Source: Flavonifractor sp. An10 (lineage in GTDB: Bacteria > Bacillota > Clostridia > Oscillospirales > Oscillospiraceae). From it: a stretch of 64,000 nucleotides of DNA. Below are positions 51,258 through 60,180 of this stretch, piece by piece. The translations under genes and the position numbers were made by a program. The stretch is from the NCBI RefSeq assembly GCF_002161215.1, contig NZ_NFMB01000003.1:426348-490347 (forward strand), given 5' to 3'. Every line of letters starts with the position of its first letter. Position 1 is the first letter of the stretch. Below the pieces are notes generated by a model that was not told the DNA's origin, searched no databases, and saw only the letters and a list, made by a program, of their open reading frames with translations.

Positions 51258-51456
51258 ATCGGGGCTGATAGCGCACCTGCATGGCGGTGAGCTGGCGCAG
51301 GGTGTCGGCGCACAGCTGCCCGTAGTATTTCAGATAGGCCTTCTTGGCCTGCCGCTGGGCCTTCTGGTGCTCCTGAAAGGCGCTCCAGTAGGCGCAGGTC
51401 TTGTGGCAGCCCTCGTGGTACGAGGCACATTGGTTCTGGCAGGGAAGCATGGCCAT
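51256..51456 (-). CDS. Small Cys-rich hypothetical protein
   Basis: 66 residues, MAMLPCQNQCASYHEGCHKT then CAYWSAFQEHQKAQRQAKKA, with the pattern C-x3-C-x6-C-x3-C in the first third, suggesting a small metal-binding head on a charged helix. AAAGGAG lies 8 bases before the ATG. It converges on the metal operon and shares its terminator region. Function unknown. Confidence 0.65.
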   Translation of the reverse strand: MAMLPCQNQCASYHEGCHKTCAYWSAFQEHQKAQRQAKKAYLKYYGQLCADTLRQLTAMQVRYQPR

Positions 51457-51765
51457 TCTCCTTTCCGTGGAAGGCGGTATCCGGTTGTTGTGCTTCCAGT
51501 ATAGACCCGGCGGCCCGGCGGCGCTATCACGGCCGTGTAAAGACCGGGTAAAGCTTCGTCGCCGTCCCCGGCGAGGAGGGGCAGAAAAAGATTAAGAAAA
51601 TTTTCACAAATAGGGGGATCCTTTCTATGGACATTTCGTCCAAAAAGAGGGATAATGAAACAAGACCTTACCAGGAGATAAAAAAGGTCTTAACAAAAAC
51701 AAAACAGAAGCGCAAGAAAATCTGAACAACGTCCCAACCATGCTTTTGGAAGGAGAGAGTTGAAC
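51457..51765 (+). promoter_or_regulatory. Promoter and leader of the S-layer-type gene
   Basis: The region has no gene. TGGACA (51628-51633), 17 bases, GATAAT (51651-51656) is a likely promoter. A leader hairpin AAGACCTT...AAGGTCTT (about 51662-51691) and an A-rich stretch follow before GGAAGGAGAG. Confidence 0.6.
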
Positions 51766-54159
51766 ATGAAACGCACGCACAAGAGGCTCACCCATCTGCT
51801 GTCCGCGGGCCTGAGCCTGGCCCTGCTCACCACCCTGCTGCCCGGCGCGGTGGCGGCGAGCCATACTCTTGATGGTTATGAGGTGGATGCTGGCAAAACA
51901 ATAAAAATTAACGCGAATGACTTTAATAGCTATTGTAAAGATATGACAGAAGATGGAGAGACTATGTATTCCATCTATTTCTCTGATTTGCCGTCTTCTC
52001 GAGATGGTGAATTATATTATTTAGATAGCGACAACGAAAAGATCGAAGTGGTAGACGGCGAAACTATATACTGGGAGGATTTTTATTATCTTGTCTTCGA
52101 GGCTGACGAAGATTGTGATGATGTTATCAGTATTGATTTTGACGGTAGGGCCGGACGCAGAAGTGGCGAAGAATTTTGGGGTACCCTAGAGATTGATGTA
52201 AATGGGAATCGCTCCTCTTCCTCCTCCGATGATCTGACCTACGAGATTGATCTGGATGATGTCTTTGATTTTGATTATCGGGACATCGAGGATTACTTAG
52301 ATGCTGAGATATCCAAACTCTGGATTACCGATCTGCCCAATACCCGGTATGGTACCCTCTACTACAAGTATGACCGTTCCGGTGAGTATGAGGTTGAAGA
52401 GGACGACGATTTTGACTGGGATGAAATCGATGATCTGACCTTTGTTCCGGATGACGAAGGAACTTTCACCATCGGGTTTGACGTGAAGACAACCAGCGGC
52501 AAAAACCGCACGGGCGAAGTGACCATTGAAGTCGGCGACGGCAAGAGTTCAGTTTCCGCTAAAACCGGCGATGTAACCTACTACATGGACTCCGATGACG
52601 AGTGCGACTTTGACGCGGACGACTTCAACGACTACTCCCTGGACGAGACGGACTACGACCTCTATAAGATCTGCTTTGACGAGCTTCCCAGCTCCAGCAA
52701 GGGCGTCCTCTATTACGACTACTACGGCGACGAGGACGAGGTGAGCACCAGCGACACCTTCCGCTATGGCGAGATCGACGACCTGACCTTCGTCTCTGCC
52801 CGCAACTATGAAGGTGTTGTCACCATCCCCTTCACCATCCTTAATGACGATGACGAGACCATCGAGGGTGACCTTGTGATCAACGTGGGCGTCAGCGGCG
52901 ATGCCGAGGTGGTGGTAAAGCTCCAGGGCGCCACCGGCAACCCCATCACCTTTGACGCGGACGACTTCAACGACGCCGTGGTGGACGAGACCGGCTATAA
53001 CCTGAACTATGTGGTGTTTGACTACACCTCCGGCCGGGGCGGCTATCTGTACTTCGACTACGGCGGCGGCAGCGAGGACGAGGTGGACGACGCCCGCTAC
53101 TACCGCTCCTCCTCCCCCAGCCTGGATGACGTGACCTTTGTCCCCGGCAGCGCCGCCGGCACCACCACCCGTATCCCCTTCCGGGGCTACACCACCAACA
53201 ACAAGACCGTCAGCGGCGAGGTGGAGATCACCTACGTGACCCTGAGTTCCCCCTCCGTGATCACCTACACCTCCAACGGCCTGGGCGTGGACTTCCGGGC
53301 CAGCGACTTCTCCGCGGCCTGCGCGGCCCGGGGCGGCTCCTCCCTGGTGTCCGTCACCTTCCCCAACCCCAGCCTTACCGGCGGTCAGCTCTATTACAGC
53401 TTCACCAGCCCCACCAAGTACCGGGGCGAGGTGATCTCCTCCGTCACCTATGATGTCAACGGCATCTACCGCCTGGACGGCATCACCTTCCTGCCCAAGG
53501 CGGAGTACACCGGCAGCGTGGTGATCCCCTATGTGGGCACCGATGCCGCCGGCATCACCTACAACGGCAACATCCAGATCATGGTCACCCCGCCCAGCAC
53601 CACCACCCGCTTCAACGACATGGGCAGCTACGGCTGGGCCGTGCCCGGCGTGGAGTTCCTGGCCGCCTACGGCATCACCACCGGTACCGGTACCGGCACC
53701 ACCTACTCCCCCGCCGGCACCCTGACCCGCGGCGACTACATCCTCATGCTGGTGCGCACCTTCGGCTTCACCGCCGACGGCGCCGCCTCCGGCAACTTCA
53801 GCGACGTGAAGGCGGACGCCTACTATGCCGACGCCCTGGCCGTGGCCAGAGCCCTGGGCATCGCCACCGCCGACGCCAACGGCAACTTCCGCCCCGGCGA
53901 TCCGGTGACCCGGCAGGACTCCATGGTGTTCCTCTACCGGGCCATGCAGAAGGCCAACCGCACCATCCCCAGCGCCTATGACAGCTACCTGACCCGCTTC
54001 CCCGACGGGGCCAGCGTGGCCACCGACGCCCGTCCCGCCATGGCCGCCATGGCCCAGGCCGGCGTCATCAAGGGCGACCAGGCCGGCAACCTCAACCCCA
54101 CCGGCACCCTCACCCGGGCCGAGATGGCCGTCATCCTCCACCGGGCTTTGACCCTGTAA
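51766..54159 (+). CDS. SLH-domain S-layer-like protein with acidic tandem repeats
   Basis: 797 residues. The signal peptide is HLLSAGLSLALLTTLLPGAV with AVAAS cleavage near 28-31. Four or five tandem beta-rich repeats of about 110 residues follow (about 30-600); each has the pattern F-acidic-L...LP...G.LYY.Y...DDLTFVP...G...I.F and is very rich in Asp/Glu. Three SLH segments end the protein (about 615-797: FNDMGSYGWAVPGVEFLAAY, FSDVKADAYYADALAVARAL, AMAAMAQAGVIKGDQAGNLN). It would be anchored to the cell wall. The first repeats (to about 52560) use A+T-rich codons and the rest GC-rich ones. Confidence 0.88.
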   Translation: MKRTHKRLTHLLSAGLSLALLTTLLPGAVAASHTLDGYEVDAGKTIKINANDFNSYCKDMTEDGETMYSIYFSDLPSSRDGELYYLDSDNEKIEVVDGETIYWEDFYYLVFEADEDCDDVISIDFDGRAGRRSGEEFWGTLEIDVNGNRSSSSSDDLTYEIDLDDVFDFDYRDIEDYLDAEISKLWITDLPNTRYGTLYYKYDRSGEYEVEEDDDFDWDEIDDLTFVPDDEGTFTIGFDVKTTSGKNRTGEVTIEVGDGKSSVSAKTGDVTYYMDSDDECDFDADDFNDYSLDETDYDLYKICFDELPSSSKGVLYYDYYGDEDEVSTSDTFRYGEIDDLTFVSARNYEGVVTIPFTILNDDDETIEGDLVINVGVSGDAEVVVKLQGATGNPITFDADDFNDAVVDETGYNLNYVVFDYTSGRGGYLYFDYGGGSEDEVDDARYYRSSSPSLDDVTFVPGSAAGTTTRIPFRGYTTNNKTVSGEVEITYVTLSSPSVITYTSNGLGVDFRASDFSAACAARGGSSLVSVTFPNPSLTGGQLYYSFTSPTKYRGEVISSVTYDVNGIYRLDGITFLPKAEYTGSVVIPYVGTDAAGITYNGNIQIMVTPPSTTTRFNDMGSYGWAVPGVEFLAAYGITTGTGTGTTYSPAGTLTRGDYILMLVRTFGFTADGAASGNFSDVKADAYYADALAVARALGIATADANGNFRPGDPVTRQDSMVFLYRAMQKANRTIPSAYDSYLTRFPDGASVATDARPAMAAMAQAGVIKGDQAGNLNPTGTLTRAEMAVILHRALTL

Positions 54160-54173
54160 TTACGTTTCAAGCA

Positions 54174-54204
54174 AAGAGGCCGACAGCTGTGCTGTCGGCC
54201 TCTT
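54174..54204. terminator. Bidirectional terminator between S-layer gene and hydrogenase
   Basis: AAGAGGCCGACAGC and GCTGTCGGCCTCTT with a TGT loop. TGTTTG follows on the plus strand and TGCTTG on the minus; it lies between convergent genes. Confidence 0.8.
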
Positions 54205-54210
54205 GTTTGA

Positions 54211-55734
54211 TTAATCCACCAGCTTGTCCAGCTCCTTGATGTGCTCGGTCTCGCTGGAGGTTTTGTGCTTGGCCTGCTTGGCGTAGATGCCCACCATGGC
54301 CTGGGACTTCTTGATGGGCTGCATGGTGCCGGCGCCGGCCACGCAGCCGCCGGGGCACGCCATGCCCTCCAGCAGATAGCCGGGGTACTTGCCCTTCACC
54401 GCGTCGGAGATCATCTGGCGGCACTCCCGCAGGCCCTCGGCCTTGGCCACCTTGACCTCCCGGTCGGGATAGCGCTGCTGGATCACGTCCACCACCGCCT
54501 TGGCCACGCCGCCGGACACGGCGAAGTTGCGCCCGTCGGTGGAGGCGTCGTTGACGCCGTCGGGATCCTCCGGCAGGGACTCCAGCTCAATGTGCTTGGC
54601 GTCGAAGATGCCGGCCATCTCCTCAAAGGTGAGGACGAAGTCCACCTCGCTGCGCACGCTCTTGCGCATGGCCTCGAGCTTCTTGGCGGCGCAGGGGCCG
54701 ATGAACACGATCTTGCCGTTGGGGTGGTCGTGCTTGATGAGCCGGGCGGTGAGGGTCATGGGGGTGAGGGCCATGGAGATGCAGTTGGCGTGGTCGGGGA
54801 AGGTCTTCTTGGCCATGACCGACCAGGCCGGGCAGCAGGAGGTGCCCATGAAGGGAATCTCCTCCGGCACCTCCCGGACGAAGTCCTCCGCCTCCTGGGT
54901 GGCGCACAGGTCGGCGCCGATGGCCACCTCAAAGATATCGGCGAAGCCCAGGGCCTTCATGGCGGCGCGGAGCTTGCCGGGGGTGACCTTGGGGCCGAAC
55001 TGGCCCACGAAGGCGGGGGCCACGGCGGCGTACACCCGCTCGCCGGACTGGATGGCCCGGATGACCTGGAAGATCTGGGACTTGTCGGCGATGGCGCCGA
55101 AGGGGCAGTTCACCAGGCACATGCCGCAGGAGACGCACTTCTCCGGGTCGATATCCGCCTTGCCGTTGGCGTCGGTGCCGATGGCGTCCACGCCGCAGGC
55201 CACGGCGCAGGGCCGCTCCTGGATGATGATGGCCTTGTAGGAGCATACGTCGGCGCACCGGCCGCACTGGATGCACTTGTCCTGGTCGATGTGGGAGCGG
55301 CCGTTGTACCGATCCAGCTTGATGGCGTCCTTGGGGCACACCTCCTCGCAGGGGTGGGCCAGGCAGCCCTGGCAGCCCTCGGTGACCAGCACCTTCTTCT
55401 CCGCGCAGCCGTTGCAGGCGAACTTGATCACGTTGATCAGCGGCGGGGTGTAGTAGGTCTCCGGCCGGTCGGCGGCCTCAATATTGTCGGAGAGGGGGGC
55501 GTGCTCCGCCGCGCTGCGGCAGGGCAGGCCCATGGCCAGGCGCAGCCGCTCGCCCACGATGGCCCGCTCCAAAAACACGTCGTTGCGGAAGTTGCCCACC
55601 TCGCCGGGAATGATCTTGTAGGGGAGCGCCTCGATGCGCTTGTCCACCGGCCACTCGGTGTGGTAGGCCATGCGGGCCACCTCGCGGAAGACCCGGTGGC
55701 GAATCTCCTGAATACGGGTTTCTACGCCTCTCAC
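54211..55734 (-). CDS. Monomeric [FeFe] hydrogenase (group B-like)
   Basis: 507 residues. Several 4Fe-4S motifs come first (CNGCAEKK with CQGCLAHPCEEVCP, CIQCGRCADVCSY, CVSCGMCLVNCP). The H-cluster domain follows: L1 TSCCPAWSVMAK, L2 IGPCAAKKLEA (Met of the usual MPC replaced by Gly) and L3 EGMACPGGC. The Cys ligands are all present. It catalyses H2 formation or uptake with ferredoxin. The start is a GTG at 55734 with GGGAGGAG 8 bases ahead. It is monocistronic and ends at the shared terminator. Confidence 0.93.
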   Translation of the reverse strand: MRGVETRIQEIRHRVFREVARMAYHTEWPVDKRIEALPYKIIPGEVGNFRNDVFLERAIVGERLRLAMGLPCRSAAEHAPLSDNIEAADRPETYYTPPLINVIKFACNGCAEKKVLVTEGCQGCLAHPCEEVCPKDAIKLDRYNGRSHIDQDKCIQCGRCADVCSYKAIIIQERPCAVACGVDAIGTDANGKADIDPEKCVSCGMCLVNCPFGAIADKSQIFQVIRAIQSGERVYAAVAPAFVGQFGPKVTPGKLRAAMKALGFADIFEVAIGADLCATQEAEDFVREVPEEIPFMGTSCCPAWSVMAKKTFPDHANCISMALTPMTLTARLIKHDHPNGKIVFIGPCAAKKLEAMRKSVRSEVDFVLTFEEMAGIFDAKHIELESLPEDPDGVNDASTDGRNFAVSGGVAKAVVDVIQQRYPDREVKVAKAEGLRECRQMISDAVKGKYPGYLLEGMACPGGCVAGAGTMQPIKKSQAMVGIYAKQAKHKTSSETEHIKELDKLVD

Positions 55735-55899
55735 TGTCGTTCTCCTCCCTAGTAAGGCTCTGGTTTGTCCATATTGTTAAGCATCCACATCATACCTGTT
55801 TGGCAGCAGGCCTGTCAATGCCCATTATTCCTTGTCTTATGGGAAAAAGCAAGGGTTTTTCTGAAAACCGCAAAGTTTATACCAAATCGTTTTCCCATG

Positions 55900-55908
55900 T
55901 GATATAAT
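55900..55908 (+). promoter_or_regulatory. Extended -10 promoter of the sel operon
   Basis: TGATATAAT is an extended -10 box 31 bases before the selA ATG; no good -35 box is seen. GGAGGTG precedes the start codon. Confidence 0.5.
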
Positions 55909-55939
55909 GTGGGCAATCATTCCACCCGGAGGTGTCCCC

Positions 55940-57271
55940 ATGAACCCGGAACTGCTGCGCCGGCTGCCCAAAATGGATCTGCTTCTCGCCCGCCCCGCCC
56001 TGGCGGAGCACCCCCTGCCCTACCCCGTCAAGCGGCAGGCCGCCCGCCAGGTGCTGGACGACTGCCGCCGGGCCCTGCGGGAGGGGGCCCTTGCCTCCGT
56101 CCCCGGCCCGGAGGAGCTGGAGGGCGCCGTCCTCCGCCTGGCGGAGCGGCTGTCCCGCCCCGCCCTGGGGCGGGTGATCAACGCCACCGGCATCGTGCTC
56201 CACACCAACCTGGGCCGCGCCCCCCTGAGCCGGAGGGCGGCGGAGGCGGTGGGCCAGGCCGCCCGGGGGTATTCTAACCTGGAATACGACCTGCCAAACC
56301 GCCGCCGGGGCCGCCGGGGGGAGGCGGCGGAGGGGCTGCTGTGTTCCCTCACCGGCGCGGAGGGGGCCCTGGCGGTCAACAACAACGCCGCCGCCGTGTT
56401 CCTCCTGCTCTCCGCCCTGGCGGCGGGGCAGGGGGTGGCCATCTCCCGGGGGGAGCTGGTGGAAATCGGCGGCGGCTTCCGGGTGCCTGACATCCTGGCG
56501 CGCAGTGGCGCCCGGCTGGTGGAGGTGGGCACCACCAACAAGACCCGGCCCGCCGATTACTCCGCCGCCCTGGAGTCCGGGGCGGCCCGGCTTCTGCTGA
56601 AAGTCCACCCCAGCAACTTCCGGGTGGTGGGCTTCACCCAGTCCGCCTCCCTGCCCGAGCTGGGGGCGCTGGCCCGCGCCCACGGCGTCCCCCTGCTCTG
56701 CGACCTGGGCGCCGCCGCCCCCGGCTCGCCGGAGCTGGAGGAGGCGGTGGCGTGGGCCGACGCGGTCTGCTTCTCGGGGGACAAGCTGCTGGGCGGGCCC
56801 CAGGCGGGCATCCTGCTGGGGAGGGCGCCCCTGATTGACCGGCTGCGCTCCGACCCCCTGGCCCGGGCCCTGCGCATCGACAAGCTGTCCCTGGCCGCCC
56901 TGGAGGCCACCCTGCTGGACTGGCGGGACGGGGCGGCGGTGCCGGTATCCGCCATGCTCTCCGCCGAGCCGGCGGAGCTGCGGGCCCGGGCGGAGGCCCT
57001 GCGGGAGGCCCTCAACCCCCTGTGCCCCTGCGACGTGGTGGAGACGGCGGGGGAGGCGGGGGGCGGCGCCAACCCCGGCGAGGCCCTCCCCGCCTGGGCG
57101 GTGGCCCTGTCTCCGGCGGAGGTGCTGGACGACTTCTTCCGCCGGCGGCCGGTGCCCATCCTGGGCCGCATCCACCGGGGCAAGCTGCTGCTGGACGTGC
57201 GCACCCTCCTGCCCGGCGACGGGGGGGAGATCGCCGCCGCCCTGCGGGCGTGGAGGGGGGATACGCTGTGA
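55940..57271 (+). CDS. selA: L-seryl-tRNA(Sec) selenium transferase
   Basis: 443 residues of a PLP enzyme that converts Ser-tRNA(Sec) to Sec-tRNA(Sec) with selenophosphate. Motifs: INATGIVLHTNLGRAPLS (about 88-105), VNNNAAAVFLLLSALA, and the PLP lysine in CFSGDKLLGGPQAGI (about 285). GGAGG lies just before the ATG at 55940; an in-frame ATG at 55907 has no ribosome site. It overlaps selB by 4 bases (GTGA) and is part of selA-selB-tRNA-Sec. Confidence 0.95.
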   Translation: MNPELLRRLPKMDLLLARPALAEHPLPYPVKRQAARQVLDDCRRALREGALASVPGPEELEGAVLRLAERLSRPALGRVINATGIVLHTNLGRAPLSRRAAEAVGQAARGYSNLEYDLPNRRRGRRGEAAEGLLCSLTGAEGALAVNNNAAAVFLLLSALAAGQGVAISRGELVEIGGGFRVPDILARSGARLVEVGTTNKTRPADYSAALESGAARLLLKVHPSNFRVVGFTQSASLPELGALARAHGVPLLCDLGAAAPGSPELEEAVAWADAVCFSGDKLLGGPQAGILLGRAPLIDRLRSDPLARALRIDKLSLAALEATLLDWRDGAAVPVSAMLSAEPAELRARAEALREALNPLCPCDVVETAGEAGGGANPGEALPAWAVALSPAEVLDDFFRRRPVPILGRIHRGKLLLDVRTLLPGDGGEIAAALRAWRGDTL

Positions 57272-58795
57272 TTGTCTGCACCGCGGGCCACGTGGATCAC
57301 GGCAAGACCGCCCTGGTGAAAGCGCTGACGGGGGTGGATACCGACCGGCTGGCGGAGGAGCGCCGCCGGGGCCTCACCATCGAGCTGGGCTTCGCCCCCC
57401 TGGAGCTGCCGGGGGTGGGGCGGGCGTCGGTGGTGGATGTGCCCGGCCACGGACAGTTCATCCCCACCATGCTCTCCGGCTGTTCCAATATGGACGGGGT
57501 GCTCTTCACCGTGGCCGCCGACGAGGGGCCCATGCCCCAGACGGCGGAGCACCTGGACATCCTCTCCCTGCTGGGGGCGGAGCGGGGGGTGGTGGCCCTG
57601 ACCCGGGCGGATCTGGCCGACCAGGCCAGGCTGGCGGAGACCAGATCGCGGACGGAGGCCCTGGTGAAGGGTACCTTTCTGGAGGGGGCGCCCATGCTCC
57701 CCGTGTCCGCCGTCACCGGAGCGGGGCTGGACGGGCTGCGCGCAGCCCTGGCTCACATGCTGGCCCAGGTTCCCCCGCCGCCGGCCGGGGCGCCCCGCCT
57801 GCACATCGACCGGGTCTTTCCCGTGGCGGGCAGCGGCACGGTGGTCACCGGCACCCTCACCGGCGGGCCCCTCCGCCGGGGGGACGCCGTACGGCTCTAC
57901 CCCTCGGAGCGCACCGCCCGGGTGCGGGGCCTCCAGTGCCACGGCGTCCCGGCGGAGGAGCTGCCCGCCGGAACCCGGGCGGCGGTGAACCTGGCGGGGG
58001 TGCGCCTGCGGGAGGTGTGCCGGGGGGACACCCTGGCCGCCCCCGGCTCCCTCGTTGTCACCGACCGGGCGGACGTGTCCCTGCGGGTGCTGCCCAGCGC
58101 CCCCTTCTCCATCCGCAGCGACAGCCAGCTCCACTTCCACCACGGCGCCCGCAGCCTCACCTGCCGCTGCGTGCTGCTGGGGCGGGACGTGCTGCGCCCC
58201 GGGGAGACCGGCTGGGCCCAGCTCCGCTTCGCCCAGCCCCTGGCCGCCGCCCCCGGCGACAAATTTGTGGTGCGCTTCTTCTCCCCTCTGGCCACAATAG
58301 GGGGCGGGATGCTGGTGGATCTGACCCCGCCGAAAAAGGGCCGCATGAGCCGAGCGGGCCGCCCGGCTGGAGGCCCTGGCCCGGGGAGGCCCCGCCGCCG
58401 GAGCCCTCCCCCGCTCCCCGCTCGGTAGTCCCCGCCCTTCGGAGGAGGCGGAGCGGGAGCTGGCGGCGCTCTACCGGCAGCTCGGCCTGGCCGCCCCGGC
58501 CTGGGAGCGGGTGGAGCCCCGCTTCGCCGGGCGGATCAAGGAGGCCCGCCGGGCCCTACGCCGCCTGCGGGAGCGGGGGGAGCTGGCGGAGCTCGCCCCC
58601 GGCCGCTATGTCCACCGGGCGGCGGCGGCAGCGGCGGAGCGCGCCCTGCGGGATTCCTTCGGGGAACACCCCTTCCGCCTGGCCCAGGCCCGGGACATCC
58701 TGGGCCTCTCCCGGGGGGATACCCTGCTCCTGCTGGAGCTGTGGGACAGCACCGGCGTCACCCGCCGGGAGGGGGACGCCCGCCGGTTCACTTGA
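57268..58795 (+). pseudogene. selB: Selenocysteine-specific elongation factor, single-base frameshift
   Basis: The GTG at 57268 opens an EF-Tu-like GTPase: CTAGHVDHGKTALVKALTG (G1), VDVPGHGQF (G3), LTRADLAD (a variant G4), then domains II-III through KFVVRFFSPLATIGGGMLVD. At 58350-58352 one extra C shifts the frame; the first frame ends near 58428, while the true continuation (ERAARLEALARGGPAAG, EEAERELAALYRQLGL) runs to 58795. It ends in a winged helix (FRLAQARDILGLSRGDTLLL, TGVTRREGDARRFT). With the base removed the product would have 508 residues. It is either a sequencing error in a GC-rich run or a recent mutation; the rest of the gene is well preserved. It should load Sec-tRNA at UGA-SECIS codons. 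Confidence 0.88.
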
Positions 58796-58819
58796 CAATC
58801 CGGCCAAACCTGATAAGAT
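58792..58819 (+). promoter_or_regulatory. Promoter of tRNA-Sec
   Basis: TTGACA (58792-58797), 16 bases, TAAGAT (58814-58819), 14 bases before the tRNA. The -35 box overlaps the selB stop codon. Confidence 0.65.
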
Positions 58820-58832
58820 GGAGTCAGAACAT

Positions 58833-58928
58833 GGGGGCGGAAGGGCCGCTGGTGGGCCCCCCGGTCTTCAAAACCGACGGGGACGGTGCTCCCGTCCTGG
58901 TGTGTTCGATTCGCACCCGCCCCCGCCA
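58833..58928 (+). tRNA. selC: tRNA-Sec (anticodon TCA)
   Basis: A 96-base tRNA with encoded CCA. It has an 8-bp acceptor stem GGGGGCGG/CCGCCCCC with G discriminator, anticodon loop CTTCAAA (anticodon TCA at 58868-58870) and a long variable arm (GACGGGGACGGTGCTCCCGT). GGTGTGTTCGATTCGCACC is the T arm. The extended acceptor and long variable arm are selC features. It lies directly behind selA-selB. Confidence 0.95.
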
Positions 58929-58976
58929 GCTCAGAACCGCCCTTTTGGCACGAGGTTCCGCCGGGGCGGCGAAACC

Positions 58977-59147
58977 TCTGGGCCTTGTTTGGAAATTGGC
59001 GATGTGTCCAGCGGCGAGGGATTTTGGGCCGCTGGCAAGCAATTTTTTCGCAGGAATCCTGACGGATTTCAAGGAAGAATCGCGCCGTCCAGCGGACGAA
59101 AGACCCGTCGTCTGGGCATATCGAAAGTTTTCAAACAAGGCCAGGCC
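58977..59147. repeat. Structured intergenic element with terminal inverted repeats
   Basis: GGCCTTGTTTGGAAA near the left edge and TTTTCAAACAAGGCC at the right form terminal inverted repeats around about 135 bases. Internal CAGCGG/CCGCTG pairs are present. No protein frame has a start signal. This resembles a MITE-type or non-coding RNA-type dispersed element, but only one copy is in the window. Confidence 0.45.
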
Positions 59148-59264
59148 AGGCCGGGCGGTTCTTCGCTTCCAACCGCGACCCGCTGCGCTGGGCTCGCGGT
59201 TGGGGGCCGCCCTGCGGGCGGCTGTCGGAAACAAGGCCTTTTCTGCTGAAAGGAGTGTGCCGTT
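59148..59264. other. Leader of the DUF2007-like pair
   Basis: GC-rich hairpins (CCAACCGCGACCC... and CGAACCGC-like arms, GGGGGCCGCCCTGCGGGCGG) precede GAAAGGAG and the first ATG. A second copy of AACAAGGCC lies at about 59231. Confidence 0.35.
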
Positions 59265-59510
59265 ATGTCCAGCATCCCCTTCTCTGCCCGCCGCAGGCTT
59301 TGCAGCACCTTCAACGCCCAGGAGATCGGGCAGATCCGCGCCGCCCTTCAGGGGGCCGGGGTGGAGTTTGTCATCCAGCAGGACCGCCAGAACGGTTCCT
59401 TTTTCGGCATCGGCCTGCAGCTGGTGCCCCCCTCCGTTGAATACATTATCTATGTCCATGAGGACGACTTTGAGCTGGCTGAAAGCGCCATTCAGGGTAC
59501 CGTCGGATAA
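59265..59510 (+). CDS. DUF2007-like small protein 1
   Basis: 81 residues: STFNAQEIGQIRAALQGAGV, EFVIQQDRQNG, then EYIIYVHEDDFELAESAIQG. This is the alpha-beta layout of small DUF2007/PII-like putative signalling proteins (a helix that scans for the conserved FNAQE, ending in a D-x-x-x-A helix). GAAAGGAG is 9 bases before the ATG. It is a tandem paralogue of the next gene. Function unknown. Confidence 0.7.
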   Translation: MSSIPFSARRRLCSTFNAQEIGQIRAALQGAGVEFVIQQDRQNGSFFGIGLQLVPPSVEYIIYVHEDDFELAESAIQGTVG

Positions 59511-59528
59511 CAGAAAGGAGCGCCGCAC

Positions 59529-59789
59529 ATGATTCCCCCCCTTGACCGCAGAAAGCTGCTGAGTACCTTCAACGCCCAGGAGGTCGGACAGATCCGCGCC
59601 GCCCTTCAGGGGGCCGGGGTGGAGTTCACCATCAAGCAGGACAGCCATCCCGTGGGCGGCACAGGCTACGGCAATGTCACGTCGGCCATCACCCTGGGCG
59701 CGGGGGCCGCGCCCTTTGAGTACACCGTCTACGTCCACAAGGACGACTTTGCTCTGGCCGAGAGCGCCATCCAGGGCTCCTGCGAATAG
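59529..59789 (+). CDS. DUF2007-like small protein 2
   Basis: 86 residues, paralogue of the preceding protein (LLSTFNAQEVGQIRAALQGA, then EYTVYVHKDDFALAESAIQG), with a different, longer Gly-rich middle loop (VGGTGYGNVTSAITLGAGAA). GAAAGGAG precedes the ATG, and the pair is closed by a terminator, so they form a two-gene unit. The shared blocks are nearly identical at the DNA level, indicating a recent duplication with divergence of the loop. Confidence 0.7.
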   Translation: MIPPLDRRKLLSTFNAQEVGQIRAALQGAGVEFTIKQDSHPVGGTGYGNVTSAITLGAGAAPFEYTVYVHKDDFALAESAIQGSCE

Positions 59790-59796
59790 CCGCACA

Positions 59797-59836
59797 GACA
59801 GCCGCCGCCCCGAAAGGGGCGGCGGCTGTCTCTTTA
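59797..59836 (+). terminator. Intrinsic terminator of the DUF2007-like pair
   Basis: GACAGCCGCCGCCCC and GGGGCGGCGGCTGTC around a GAAA tetraloop, followed by TCTTTAT. Confidence 0.9.
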
Positions 59837-60180
59837 TCACCCGTTACCACAAGCACAACGGCAGTTCAGAGGCGTGGCACCGACGGCGGCCCGGCGGGCC
59901 AAGTTGGTACAGCGCACCGATTCCCAGGGCCTGCGGGGTCATCCCGATGCGTGCCGCCCGGGGCGCGGCGGCGTCGGCCCAAGCTACGGATCGTTCGCTT
60001 CCGGGCAGGCCCGAAAGCTCATTCCCTCCGCTGGGCCTCCTCTCCCCACCGAACCCGCTTCGCTGGGCTTCGGCGGGGGCCCCAATTACCGCAAGCGCCA
60101 GCCAATAGGACGGGCGGCAATGCGCGGTCGGTTTTTGCCCTTCCGTACAGCCCACCGCCGCCATGGGCTCCTGGGTTCAG

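Noticed and set aside
58511..58795. A separate 94-residue winged-helix protein gene after selB
   Set aside because: Its sequence is the SelB C-terminal winged helix and the frame extends back to the frameshift at 58352; it belongs to selB.
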